Shown here piece by piece: positions 18,451 to 26,104 of a stretch of 64,000 nt of DNA. The stretch lies in assembly GCA_946617655.1 (NCBI GenBank), contig CAMOKL010000002.1, positions 133,065-197,064 of the forward strand, written 5' to 3'. The translations under genes and the position numbers were made by a program. This DNA is from Anaeroplasma sp902783745. Lineage in GTDB: Bacteria; Bacillota_I; Bacilli_A; Acholeplasmatales; Anaeroplasmataceae. The notes beneath the pieces were generated by a model. It made no database searches, was not told the origin of the DNA, and worked only from the letters and a program-made list of their open reading frames with translations. The stretch's first letter is position 1. The number at the start of each line of letters is the position of its first letter.

Positions 18451-19265
18451 AAGTCTTCATCTATCCTTTCTTTAATTGTTGTAAATGCTTCTTTTTCCAT
18501 ATTACATCCTAAGTAATATATAGGAAGCTTTAACATTAAGTCTGTAATATTATTCCATAATTCTATATTATCATCCTTAGGTAATTCTATTTGGCCAAGT
18601 AAAAGCTTAAATGCTTTTTTTGCAGGTAGCACTTCTACTACATTTGTTTTATTCTGATATAAGAACACAATTGCCTTAAGCTCTGCTTCAATATTATTAT
18701 CAACCATATGCTTACCACTCCATGGGTTTGGTGATATTAATAATTTATTATTTTCTAGAGTAATAATATTTTTATCATCATTTATGCATATTGCATCACT
18801 ATATTTATTCCATAATCTTCTATGAGTAGATTTACCTGTACCTGATTTTGCGCTAAAGCAAATACCTATACCTTTATAATATATTGATGATGAATGAAAG
18901 AATATTGATTTAGAATATGTTGTTACTAAATAGCTTATTGCGTATTGGCTTAATATATATTCTAAATTAAATGATGTATTTTTGATGTTATAAATATTTA
19001 CTTTGTTATTATCATATTCTATAACACCTAAATATTCTTTAGTTAAATCCTTTTGAAATTGAATCTTTTTTCCATTAATTAAATATAGATCATAATATTC
19101 AGTTTCAAGAATTTTATTCTTTAATAAAGATAAATCATATTCTTTATTATAAGAATTAATATAATATGAAGGTTTATCATTAACCTCATATTTATTGATT
19201 GACTTAAATTCATCAATAAATAATAAATTACATTCTATTACTAAATTTGAAATTTTTATAACCAT
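18441..19265 (-). CDS. HPr-kinase-related P-loop kinase
   Basis: A 274-residue protein. The C-terminal half shows IFFHSSSIYYKG, the P-loop FSAKSGTGKSTHRRLW, INDDKNII and SPNPWSGK, the pattern of HPr Ser kinase relatives found next to PqqD-like proteins. True HPr kinase lacks the N-terminal segment seen here and has the longer K/P-loop signature, so this is a paralogue, not hprK. In lasso-peptide clusters such kinases phosphorylate the peptide C-terminus; in exosortase/polysaccharide loci their role is unknown. It is sandwiched between a lipoprotein gene and pqqD, with one-base and overlapping junctions. Confidence 0.82.
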   Translation of the reverse strand: MVIKISNLVIECNLLFIDEFKSINKYEVNDKPSYYINSYNKEYDLSLLKNKILETEYYDLYLINGKKIQFQKDLTKEYLGVIEYDNNKVNIYNIKNTSFNLEYILSQYAISYLVTTYSKSIFFHSSSIYYKGIGICFSAKSGTGKSTHRRLWNKYSDAICINDDKNIITLENNKLLISPNPWSGKHMVDNNIEAELKAIVFLYQNKTNVVEVLPAKKAFKLLLGQIELPKDDNIELWNNITDLMLKLPIYYLGCNMEKEAFTTIKERIDEDLCL

Positions 19266-19266
19266 A

Positions 19267-19584
19267 TTAATTCCATACTATAGTACCCCAACTTATAGAA
19301 CCTGAAATGTCACCATCGTTATTAGATTTAACTGTAACATTATTAGTTTTAGTTGTAGAGGTATTATCATTAGTAGTTGTTTCATCTTCTATAGTTGTAG
19401 ATAAAACATTAGTTGTATCATCTTTAGTAGATGTAGTAGTAGTATCACTTACATCAGTTAGGGTTTCAGTAATAGATGTTTTATTTGTTGTAGTAGTATT
19501 ATCATTCTTTTTATTATCTATTTTATTACATGATATAAGTAATAATAATGATAGTGGTATTAAACCTAAGTATAATTTCTTCAT
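19267..19584 (-). CDS. Small Thr-rich lipoprotein, first gene of the HprK/PqqD-like operon
   Basis: A 105-residue protein with a lipobox LISC (Cys at residue 20), a long Thr/Asp/Asn-rich linker, and a distinct C-terminal tail GDISGSISWGTIVWN. I start at ATG 19584 with GGAG properly placed. The TAATATG junction couples it to the kinase-like gene. The linker resembles the disordered stalk of surface lipoproteins, while the short conserved-looking tail might be the functional or processed part. No family recognised. Confidence 0.72.
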   Translation of the reverse strand: MKKLYLGLIPLSLLLLISCNKIDNKKNDNTTTTNKTSITETLTDVSDTTTTSTKDDTTNVLSTTIEDETTTNDNTSTTKTNNVTVKSNNDGDISGSISWGTIVWN

Positions 19585-19647
19585 AGTTATATTCTCCAAT
19601 ATAATATTATTATATAATATTTTAGCAATTATTGTATGTTAAATGTT

Positions 19648-20751
19648 TTATTGATTCAAATATTTATTTAATCTCTTATTAACTATATTTTTCACTTTAT
19701 CAATTGATTTAAGCATAAAATCCATATCAAGATCAAAGTTTTTTCCAACAGCAATTAAATCACTATCTAATATATCTTTTCCTTTATTATTAACTATAGA
19801 TGTATGTTCATAAAAATATGTATTACTATATGTCATATCGTATGCTGGAGATAATACATATTTTTTTAATTTAGGATCGTATAAATAAGAAAAGTTTTTA
19901 GCATGATCATCTAAGTTATGTGCATTAACGTTAAAGCACATCCTTAAAAACAATTGTTCTAAATCATTTTTATTGCCATTAGTTAATATTTTAGTAAGTT
20001 TAAATAGATTTAAGTAATCTATTGTAGGTCCTCTAAAATCGATTTCTAATAATGCGGAAGCTGATATCATATGTATTCTTTTTAAATCATCTGTTCTATC
20101 AAATCTTTTGATTCCAAAGTATCCTTTATTCGTTTTAGATTTAAATAATTTAACATCAGGCATATTAATGCCTATTTCTTTGCATGCAAGTGCGTATTCA
20201 TATTCAGATAATCCAAAATCCTTAAAATCAAATTTAGAATCGAATTTAATTAGCCATTCACAGTTATCTATATTAACTAATACCTTAGGTCTTGCACCAC
20301 CTGATGAACCACCAAATTTGAATAAATAATCAATGTTAGCTTCTTCTTGATTTAGAATTTTATTAGCTTCTTCTTGGTATTTATCTAAATCAAATTGAAG
20401 CTTATCTTTCATTTCATTATTAGGCTTATATTCTAATGCACCCATACCACTACTACCAACAATTGATAGTTTAGTTAATAAATCTACGTCCTTAATACCT
20501 TGTTTTCTTATAAATCTATCTAACAATAGATTTCCCCAACTATCAGGTAAACTATCTGCAAAAACACCAAATAAGCCGTTAAACACATTATTTTTAGGAA
20601 TAAATACACCTTCTTTTAATGGTAAAGAGAATGGTGATATTGAATATCCATCTTTTAACCATTCTTTATCATATTCAAAAGCATATTTATCTTTATATCT
20701 AGCTAAAGCACCAACAAGCCTATCTCCAATATAAACGTTAAGCTTTTCCAT
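19648..20751 (-). CDS. hipA: HipA-family serine/threonine kinase toxin
   Basis: A 367-residue HipA kinase that, in characterised systems, phosphorylates an aminoacyl-tRNA synthetase and halts translation. Motifs include the N-terminal barrel (YIGDRLVGAL), LPDSWGNLLLDRF, the regulatory-loop GGSSGGARPKVLV, the catalytic NAHNLDDHAKNFS and the metal-binding AYDMTYS. It overlaps hipB by 14 bases with hipB first, the usual toxin-antitoxin order. All key residues look intact, so it is likely active. Confidence 0.94.
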   Translation of the reverse strand: MEKLNVYIGDRLVGALARYKDKYAFEYDKEWLKDGYSISPFSLPLKEGVFIPKNNVFNGLFGVFADSLPDSWGNLLLDRFIRKQGIKDVDLLTKLSIVGSSGMGALEYKPNNEMKDKLQFDLDKYQEEANKILNQEEANIDYLFKFGGSSGGARPKVLVNIDNCEWLIKFDSKFDFKDFGLSEYEYALACKEIGINMPDVKLFKSKTNKGYFGIKRFDRTDDLKRIHMISASALLEIDFRGPTIDYLNLFKLTKILTNGNKNDLEQLFLRMCFNVNAHNLDDHAKNFSYLYDPKLKKYVLSPAYDMTYSNTYFYEHTSIVNNKGKDILDSDLIAVGKNFDLDMDFMLKSIDKVKNIVNKRLNKYLNQ

Positions 20752-21010
20752 ACTTTATCACCTCGTCTAAATTTTTAAATGCAACTTCAGTAAAAAGATT
20801 TAATATGTTTTCAGTAATATCTAACGCAGTACATAACATTGTTAGTGAATGAAGTGATATTTCTCCTGTAGTCTCAAATCTTTTTATAGTACCATATGAT
20901 ACATTACTCATAAGTGATAATTGTTGCTGACTTATATTTTTAGATTTTCTAATCTTTTTAAATCTTTTAGCAACATCTAATATAATTTCTTCAGTAGTTT
21001 CAAATATCAT
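20738..21010 (-). CDS. hipB: HipB-like XRE antitoxin/repressor
   Basis: A 90-residue protein with a Cro/C1-type helix-turn-helix (RKSKNISQQQLSLMSNVSYG, about residues 20-40) and a short C-terminal tail that would contact HipA. It binds and neutralises HipA and represses its own operon. Palindromic operator-like sequences lie just upstream at 21023-21084. A RBS (GGAGG) precedes the ATG. Confidence 0.9.
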   Translation of the reverse strand: MIFETTEEIILDVAKRFKKIRKSKNISQQQLSLMSNVSYGTIKRFETTGEISLHSLTMLCTALDITENILNLFTEVAFKNLDEVIKYGKA

Positions 21011-21022
21011 AATAGCCTCCTG

Positions 21023-21084
21023 TATAATATATTATCTATTTTAGGGTTAAAATGTATATTTTAGATAACATATTATCTATTTTA
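21023..21084. promoter_or_regulatory. hipBA promoter and operator repeats
   Basis: A perfect palindrome TAGATAA-CATA-TTATCTA lies at 21062-21079. An imperfect one lies at 21023-21038, overlapping a TATAAT. A 15-base direct repeat (ATATTATCTATTTTA) occurs at 21029 and 21070. Paired operators are expected for a HipB-type autorepressor. Confidence 0.65.
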
Positions 21085-21141
21085 TTATATTATATCACAA
21101 ATTCGATAATAATACTATTGATACTTTATATCATCTTTGAG

Positions 21142-21174
21142 ATTATAAAAATAAGGGCACAATTAAGTGCCCTT
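21142..21174 (-). terminator. Terminator of the secreted-protein/peptide A operon
   Basis: The stem AAGGGCAC/GTGCCCTT with a six-base loop is followed on the minus strand by a T-rich tail. It lies directly downstream of the small peptide at 21180. Confidence 0.85.
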
Positions 21175-21179
21175 AATGA

Positions 21180-21317
21180 TTAATCTCCTGGTAATAAAGC
21201 ACTGACATTTATACCTTTCATAGGATCAACATCACCTTTAGTTGTGCTTGATGCCATAATGATATCATCATTTTCAATGATTTCTTCTTCTATAATTGGT
21301 TTTACGTATTCTTTCAT
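21180..21317 (-). CDS. Small peptide A with YxxP leader (candidate RiPP precursor)
   Basis: A 45-residue reading frame with an AAGGAG ribosome binding site, 14 bases after the stop of the secreted protein at 21332 and before a terminator. It begins MKEYVKP, continues with an acidic stretch IIEEEIIENDDIIMASS, and ends TTKGDVDPMKGINVSALLPGD. The beginning is nearly identical in layout to peptide B at 26385 (KEYVKP, then IE..DIIM.S). A YxxP motif in the leader is what PqqD-like domains recognise in lasso-type precursors, and a PqqD-like protein is encoded at 18184. No cyclase or protease of the classic lasso type is in the window, so the modification is unknown. Confidence 0.75.
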   Translation of the reverse strand: MKEYVKPIIEEEIIENDDIIMASSTTKGDVDPMKGINVSALLPGD

Positions 21318-21331
21318 TTTATATGATCTCC

Positions 21332-22909
21332 TTAAGCATTATATGTATATGTTGTATTTGCAGTAATTGCACTACCATCATAAGTAGCATTGAATGTAAC
21401 ATCAAGTTTCATTCCATTATAACTAGATGTAATACCATATACTGTAAAATATACATAATATGTGCCTTCTACTGCAGCAAAAGTATTAGCATCACCAAAT
21501 GCAGTTAATGCTTCGTAGCAAGTTGTTACTTTATGATTTGCATTACCAACTTTTTCATTTAATGTAGCATTAACTGTAAATACCATAGCATCTAATAAAG
21601 CTACATCTTCTACATTTTCTAATATAACAATAAATGCAATTGCAGTATTGTTATCATTATAAGTACCAACGGCAGTACCGAATGTAGCAGTAGGTAATTG
21701 TTTTTCTTCAAATGAAATATAGTATATTACAATTGAACCTGTTGTTGATCCTAATTCATATGTTCCAGCATCACTTATTTCTAAAGTATATTCTGCAATA
21801 CTATTCACTAAATGACCTGTTGGAACATTTTCTAATGTAACATCTCCATCTTTATATATACCAAAATCTCTTTCAGAACTATTTCCACTCTTAGCATACA
21901 AAGTAATTGTTCCAGGATTTGAAACAGTAAATGAAACACCATTTTTACCAGTTTGTAATGAACCACCTGTCTTTATGCAACTAGATGCAACTCCTAAAGT
22001 TCCAACATTATCAGAAGTATCTGCCATTACTGTGTTTCCTTTTAATAATGTGTAAATTGTTCCTGTTAATTCTCTATTAACGTCTGATTTACCAGTACCT
22101 AATGATTCTTTTGCCAATTTCATTGTATTTAAATCCATAGTTTGTATATTAGGCCATGGAGTATATGTAGCATATAAGCTAATTGATTCAGTAACTAATT
22201 CTGTATCAAAATTAAATTCTGAATCATCAGACATTTTCATCCATTTATCAAATGTATAGCCTAATTTTTCAGGATTTTGAGGCTTAGTTACTTTTCCATT
22301 TTCTTCTACACTATCAGCTAATAATTCGAATTCAGTAGTTTTATCTGAATCATAATACTTAACATCATAATATTGCTTTTCAACACCACCTGTAATAACT
22401 ACTTCAAATTTCAAAATGTCGATGTTACCGGTACCTGTAACTGTTGTAGTTCCAGTTTCTAAGTTTAAGTTTCCAGAAACAAGAGTATCAGTACCAGCAC
22501 TTGCAATTTGACTCTCACCTACTGTCATTTTTTTGCCACTTTTTGCAAAAAAGATATAATTCAAAGTTGCATTTTGATCTTCATCTAAATCAATAACTAT
22601 AGAGAATCCAGCACCACTATCTCTAAGTTGGAAGTTATATGAATAGTCACTTAAATCATCAGGATTACCTGTCCAATCTGTTGAAGCATCTTGAAATCTA
22701 TATTTACTACTTATAAAAGATTTAAAAATACTATGATCTGAAGGTTGACTAATGTTACCTGAAGATGAATTGTACGAAGCATCTAACAAATTTACCAATT
22801 CATAAGAATCATTTTTTGTTCCAGCATTTACTTTTGTACCAGCTACCGCAAATAAACCTATTGTTAGGGCTGATACAATTCCTAACAAAGCTTTTTTCAA
22901 TTTGTTCAT
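21332..22909 (-). CDS. Secreted beta-rich surface protein with InlB-type repeat
   Basis: A 525-residue exported protein with a signal peptide (about residues 1-29, ending VNAG). It then has a beta-rich domain and an InlB/Listeria-Bacteroides type repeat (YYDVKYYDSDKTTEF to YATYTPW, about 180-250). A second beta domain and a C-terminal module with the pattern GTYYVYFTVYGI..GMKLDVTFNATYDG follow. That last module resembles the end of the secreted protein at 26537. There is no LPXTG or membrane anchor, so it is released or bound non-covalently. Transcription starts at a promoter with an (AT)11 spacer and it is co-transcribed with peptide A. Confidence 0.82.
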   Translation of the reverse strand: MNKLKKALLGIVSALTIGLFAVAGTKVNAGTKNDSYELVNLLDASYNSSSGNISQPSDHSIFKSFISSKYRFQDASTDWTGNPDDLSDYSYNFQLRDSGAGFSIVIDLDEDQNATLNYIFFAKSGKKMTVGESQIASAGTDTLVSGNLNLETGTTTVTGTGNIDILKFEVVITGGVEKQYYDVKYYDSDKTTEFELLADSVEENGKVTKPQNPEKLGYTFDKWMKMSDDSEFNFDTELVTESISLYATYTPWPNIQTMDLNTMKLAKESLGTGKSDVNRELTGTIYTLLKGNTVMADTSDNVGTLGVASSCIKTGGSLQTGKNGVSFTVSNPGTITLYAKSGNSSERDFGIYKDGDVTLENVPTGHLVNSIAEYTLEISDAGTYELGSTTGSIVIYYISFEEKQLPTATFGTAVGTYNDNNTAIAFIVILENVEDVALLDAMVFTVNATLNEKVGNANHKVTTCYEALTAFGDANTFAAVEGTYYVYFTVYGITSSYNGMKLDVTFNATYDGSAITANTTYTYNA

Positions 22910-22966
22910 AATCTTAATTTCCCCTTTCCCTAAACAAATTAAATATAATTAATTTTTTCTTTGAAC

Positions 22967-22987
22967 ACGTTTTTAAAAACGTTTTCA
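22967..22987. promoter_or_regulatory. Operator-like palindrome and cre-like site downstream of the promoter
   Basis: A 16-base perfect palindrome ACGTTTTTAAAAACGT (22967-22982) overlaps TAAAAACGTTTTCA (22974-22987), which differs from the CcpA cre consensus at one key position. It lies just after the -10 box and would block transcription if bound by a LacI-family repressor. Confidence 0.5.
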
Positions 22988-22996
22988 TTCACGATA

Positions 22997-23027
22997 ATTA
23001 TAATATATATATATATATATATATCAA
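22997..23027 (-). promoter_or_regulatory. Promoter with (AT)11 spacer, candidate phase-variable switch
   Basis: On the minus strand TTGATA (23022-23027) and TATAAT (22997-23002) are separated by 19 bases made of an AT dinucleotide repeat (23003-23024 in total). Loss of one repeat unit would give the optimal 17-base spacing. It drives the secreted protein at 21332. Confidence 0.65.
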
Positions 23028-23064
23028 GTGCTTTTTCAAAAAAATTATCGTTGACAGTTGTAAA

Positions 23065-23078
23065 CGAAAGCGTTTTAG
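23065..23078. promoter_or_regulatory. Second operator-like site upstream of the promoter
   Basis: CGAAAGCGTTTTAG has the cre-type core AAAGCGTTTT. With the site at 22974 it brackets the promoter in opposite orientation, an arrangement compatible with repression by looping. The outer bases deviate from the cre consensus, so the identity of the regulator is uncertain. Confidence 0.35.
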
Positions 23079-23098
23079 ACTTTATTCATTCTTTAGTG

Positions 23099-23135
23099 CA
23101 AAAAAGAGGCATAATGCTTTTGACATTATGCCTCA
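23099..23135 (-). terminator. Terminator of the 23146 lipoprotein gene
   Basis: The stem GAGGCATAATG and its complement is followed on the minus strand by a T-run (A-run at 23099-23106). It isolates this gene from the downstream secreted-protein operon. Confidence 0.85.
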
Positions 23136-23145
23136 ATTAATTCAA

Positions 23146-24303
23146 TTAATTTGCTTCATATTCTATTTCGAAATTAGAAATATTAGTTATATAAAACATC
23201 CACTCTCCTTCATAAAATGTATAATTAGAAGTTTTAATTTCTTCTGCCATAAATGGTACTTGATAAATATATTTGTATGAAGCAGTTGCTACTAAAACTT
23301 CATTAAAGTTAATAATTAGATAATCCCCATCTTTAGCATTATAATCTAAAGATTCAGTTTCATAATTTTTAGAATTAGTATAATCAAATTTATTATCATT
23401 AAATACCTTTTCTTTATAAGTATTTAAATAATCTATTGATTCAACATCTTCTTTTTTTGTACTTTTTACATTAGATATAAAAGTATTTATAGATAAATTA
23501 TAATCTACTGTATATGTAAAATCATATGCTGAAGATGTGCTATTATAATCAGACCAATTTTTAAAATTATCTTCAGTTAAGCTAGTATAATATGTATAAT
23601 CACTACTTCCAAAAGTACGATACATAACACAAAGTTTTAATGATAAAGATATATTCTTAATTTTAATATTTTTATCAATTGGGATTATTATATTTGAATT
23701 AGATTTTTGAAATGCTATTCCGTTACTGCTTTTAAGATCTGATAATTTAAAATTTGTATCTCCTACTTTTGCATATTTAGAAAATATATCGTCTGTTTTA
23801 GGCTTTTCAGAAGAATAATTTATTTTAATATCAGAATATTGACAATATGAATTTAAACTAAAATAAAAGTATTCATTTTTTAAATAATTATCATCTATAA
23901 TAATTTCATTATTAGAAGAAACATTTATTGAACCATATGTATCACGTGTATCATCATCTTCATAGTCATTATATGTAAAAGTCGATGAAACACCAGCTTT
24001 ATAAGCTATTGTAGTATTTGTTGCACCTTTTTGGCTAAATGTAACTGTATCAATATATACATTAGCTTTAAGTTTGAATATAACAAATATACCATCTGAT
24101 AATTTATCATATTTTTCAAGTTCACTATATTGTATCTTTTCATATTCAGATGTTTTTTTGGCAATAGATGAACCCTTTTTAATATAAACCTCATCTATTG
24201 CAGTTTCTTTTTTTGCATCATTTGCATTGCTACATGATGTCATTAAAGTAATTGCTGATGTTAAAGCAAATATTCCTAATACCTTTTTTACTATTTTATT
24301 CAT
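23146..24303 (-). CDS. Putative surface lipoprotein, monocistronic and phase-variable
   Basis: A 385-residue protein with a signal peptide and lipobox LMTSC (Cys near residue 24). The mature part is rich in Ser, Asp, Tyr and Asn, with repeated beta-strand-like stretches, and shows no catalytic motif. It has its own promoter with a G10 tract in the spacer and its own terminator, so it is an independent on/off unit between the two secreted-protein operons. Possible role: adhesin or matrix-binding protein; this is inference from location, length and control. Confidence 0.75.
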   Translation of the reverse strand: MNKIVKKVLGIFALTSAITLMTSCSNANDAKKETAIDEVYIKKGSSIAKKTSEYEKIQYSELEKYDKLSDGIFVIFKLKANVYIDTVTFSQKGATNTTIAYKAGVSSTFTYNDYEDDDTRDTYGSINVSSNNEIIIDDNYLKNEYFYFSLNSYCQYSDIKINYSSEKPKTDDIFSKYAKVGDTNFKLSDLKSSNGIAFQKSNSNIIIPIDKNIKIKNISLSLKLCVMYRTFGSSDYTYYTSLTEDNFKNWSDYNSTSSAYDFTYTVDYNLSINTFISNVKSTKKEDVESIDYLNTYKEKVFNDNKFDYTNSKNYETESLDYNAKDGDYLIINFNEVLVATASYKYIYQVPFMAEEIKTSNYTFYEGEWMFYITNISNFEIEYEAN

Positions 24304-24336
24304 ACTATACTCTCCTTACATTTTTCTAACAATAAA

Positions 24337-24368
24337 ATTTTACCCCCCCCCCACATTTATTTTGTCAA
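24337..24368 (-). promoter_or_regulatory. Promoter with G10 spacer tract, candidate phase-variable switch
   Basis: On the minus strand TTGACA (24363-24368) and TAAAAT (24337-24342) are separated by 20 bases that include ten consecutive G (C10 on the plus strand, 24343-24352). The boxes are the same as in the riboswitch promoter at 27777, which has a 17-base spacer. Slippage in the G tract would tune the spacing. Confidence 0.7.
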
Positions 24369-24389
24369 GTAAAAATATGTATTTTAGCG

Positions 24390-24420
24390 AAAAAAATATG
24401 CAAGCATCAAGCTTGCATAT
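24390..24420 (-). terminator. Terminator of the riboswitch-controlled operon
   Basis: The ten-base perfect stem ATATGCAAGC/GCTTGCATAT with a five-base loop is followed on the minus strand by seven T residues. It lies nine bases after the BY-kinase stop codon at 24429. Confidence 0.9.
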
Positions 24421-24428
24421 TAATCATA

Positions 24429-26090
24429 TTATTCATTATCCTTTGAAGAATCTTCTTCTACATATTCAACTTCATCGTATTCAGAATCATCCTCTACGAT
24501 TTCGTTCCCTTCTTCATCTACATAGATAACTTCTTCTTCAACAACTTCTTCTGCATCATTATTAAATGTTTTATTAATTGTTTGAGGCTTTTTCTCTTCT
24601 TCCTTAATAACATCCTCTGCACTCTTTTCAGACACAGGCTCTGGGATTGGAGATGACTTTAAGATTTTAGCTTCTCTTAAAATCTTTTCATCTGGATGTC
24701 TTTTTTCTTCTTCACTTCTCATGAAGTATGAATTCTTGTTTTGGTAATTAGACTTAGTAATGTTAATACCAACGATTGGTGCATTAACATTCTTTAACAT
24801 CTTAATACCTTCATAAACATCACGTTTTCTAGTTTGGTCAATTGCGATATTATATAATACTCCATCAGCAACAGTTGATGCAACAAGTGCGTCATTAAAT
24901 TCTAATACTGGTGGTGTATCAATTAAGATATAATCATATGTTTCTTTTAATTCATTAACAAATGTTTTTAATTTTTCACTTGATAAGAATTGAGTTGGGT
25001 TTGGAATATCTTCACCAACTGTAATTAAATCTACATTTTCAAATGTATGTTTAATTAACTTTGTTTTATTAATAACATTCTCAAAATAATCAGCTAAACC
25101 ATCTTCAAACGGAACACCATAAATCTCATGTAATTGAGGATTTCTTATATCTAAATCAATTAAGCATACCTTCTTATCATCAGCTGCAATACATGATGCT
25201 AGATTTGCAGCAACACATGTTTTTAATTCCTTAGATACAGTTGATGTAATCATTATAACCTTTTCAGGATTATCTACACTTGCATATCTAATATTCGTAA
25301 ATAATCTATCATAATAATCAAATTCAGAATCGTGGAAATCAAGTAACCACATTGTTGGGTTATCACTCTTCATTCTCTTATCATAATGAATTGTACCAAC
25401 AATAGGTAATCCTAATGTTTCAATCTCTTCTTTAGTCTTAAACTTAGTTGATGCAAATTCTTTAATGAATACAACAATTAAGGCACTTGCAATACCTAAG
25501 AATACTGTCACTAATATATATGTTGTAACATTAGGTGAAATTTTAGTACCAGTCTTAGCACTATCACTTCTTTCAACATATCCATCATTTAAGAAATTTA
25601 ATAAACCTGTTTCACTCTTACCTTCAGCAACAACCTGATCAGCAACCATATTTGCAATATCTCTTGCACGCTCTGCATTAGTATCTACACATGAAATATA
25701 AATAATAAATGTATCATCAGGAACTGTTGTTTGAATTCTTGATGCAAATGTTTGATAATCCCATTTGCATCCTGGATTATTTGATATAAATTTCTCATAT
25801 ACTGGATGAAGTAATGCATCACCCTTAATGATATTTGCAACAGATAATGTAAATCTTATAGATTCACTTGAATCTGATGCATTACTATCATAATAATGTG
25901 CATAATATGAACTTGATAATACGAATATTGTAGCTTGGCTCTTATATTTTGGTTTTACAAATACAAAAGTATAAAGCATTCCAATAATTAATACTGCACC
26001 AAATATTGATAACATCAATATAACATTTTTCTTTAATACACGAATAATATCTGAAATATTTATTCCGTCTTTTTCTTTTTTATCTTCCAT
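24429..26090 (-). CDS. Second Wzz/CpsC-CpsD fusion with acidic tail
   Basis: A 553-residue paralogue of the 13855 protein with two membrane helices (about residues 30-52 and 190-212), an extracellular Wzz domain and a BY-kinase-like domain. The P-loop reads TSTVSKELKTCVAANL: the glycines expected in GEGKS are gone and KELKT remains, the same ELKT pattern as in its paralogue. Walker A' is LIDLDIRNP and Walker B is DYILIDTPP. The tyrosine cluster is missing and is replaced by a Glu-rich C-terminal extension of about 90 residues. It is the last gene of the operon that begins with the c-di-GMP riboswitch, so its amount should follow c-di-GMP. Confidence 0.88.
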   Translation of the reverse strand: MEDKKEKDGINISDIIRVLKKNVILMLSIFGAVLIIGMLYTFVFVKPKYKSQATIFVLSSSYYAHYYDSNASDSSESIRFTLSVANIIKGDALLHPVYEKFISNNPGCKWDYQTFASRIQTTVPDDTFIIYISCVDTNAERARDIANMVADQVVAEGKSETGLLNFLNDGYVERSDSAKTGTKISPNVTTYILVTVFLGIASALIVVFIKEFASTKFKTKEEIETLGLPIVGTIHYDKRMKSDNPTMWLLDFHDSEFDYYDRLFTNIRYASVDNPEKVIMITSTVSKELKTCVAANLASCIAADDKKVCLIDLDIRNPQLHEIYGVPFEDGLADYFENVINKTKLIKHTFENVDLITVGEDIPNPTQFLSSEKLKTFVNELKETYDYILIDTPPVLEFNDALVASTVADGVLYNIAIDQTRKRDVYEGIKMLKNVNAPIVGINITKSNYQNKNSYFMRSEEEKRHPDEKILREAKILKSSPIPEPVSEKSAEDVIKEEEKKPQTINKTFNNDAEEVVEEEVIYVDEEGNEIVEDDSEYDEVEYVEEDSSKDNE

Positions 26091-26104
26091 TTTAATAAAC
26101 CATC

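Noticed and set aside
18441..19265. True HPr kinase/phosphorylase (hprK)
   Set aside because: The protein has a different N-terminal part, the P-loop context is of the PqqD-associated relatives, and the gene is not near lgt as hprK usually is.
15350..19584. A classic lasso-peptide gene cluster
   Set aside because: PqqD-like, kinase-like, S26 peptidase and ABC genes fit, but the asparagine-synthetase-like cyclase and the transglutaminase-like leader protease are absent. I therefore describe it only as RiPP-like.
19307..19642. A plus-strand Val/Ser-rich reading frame opposite the small lipoprotein
   Set aside because: It is the antisense shadow of the Thr/Asp-rich linker, with no ribosome binding site and a low-complexity composition caused by the codons on the other strand.
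22991..23051. An invertible promoter flanked by inverted repeats ACGATAATT/AATTATCGT
   Set aside because: The repeats are only nine bases, one overlaps the -10 box and no invertase gene is in the window. The AT-repeat spacer is a simpler explanation for variability.
13855..26090. A complete capsule or exopolysaccharide biosynthesis cluster
   Set aside because: Only chain-length/kinase regulators, a phosphatase and GDP-mannose genes are present. No glycosyltransferase, flippase or polymerase was found, so the region is regulatory and surface-related rather than a full cluster.
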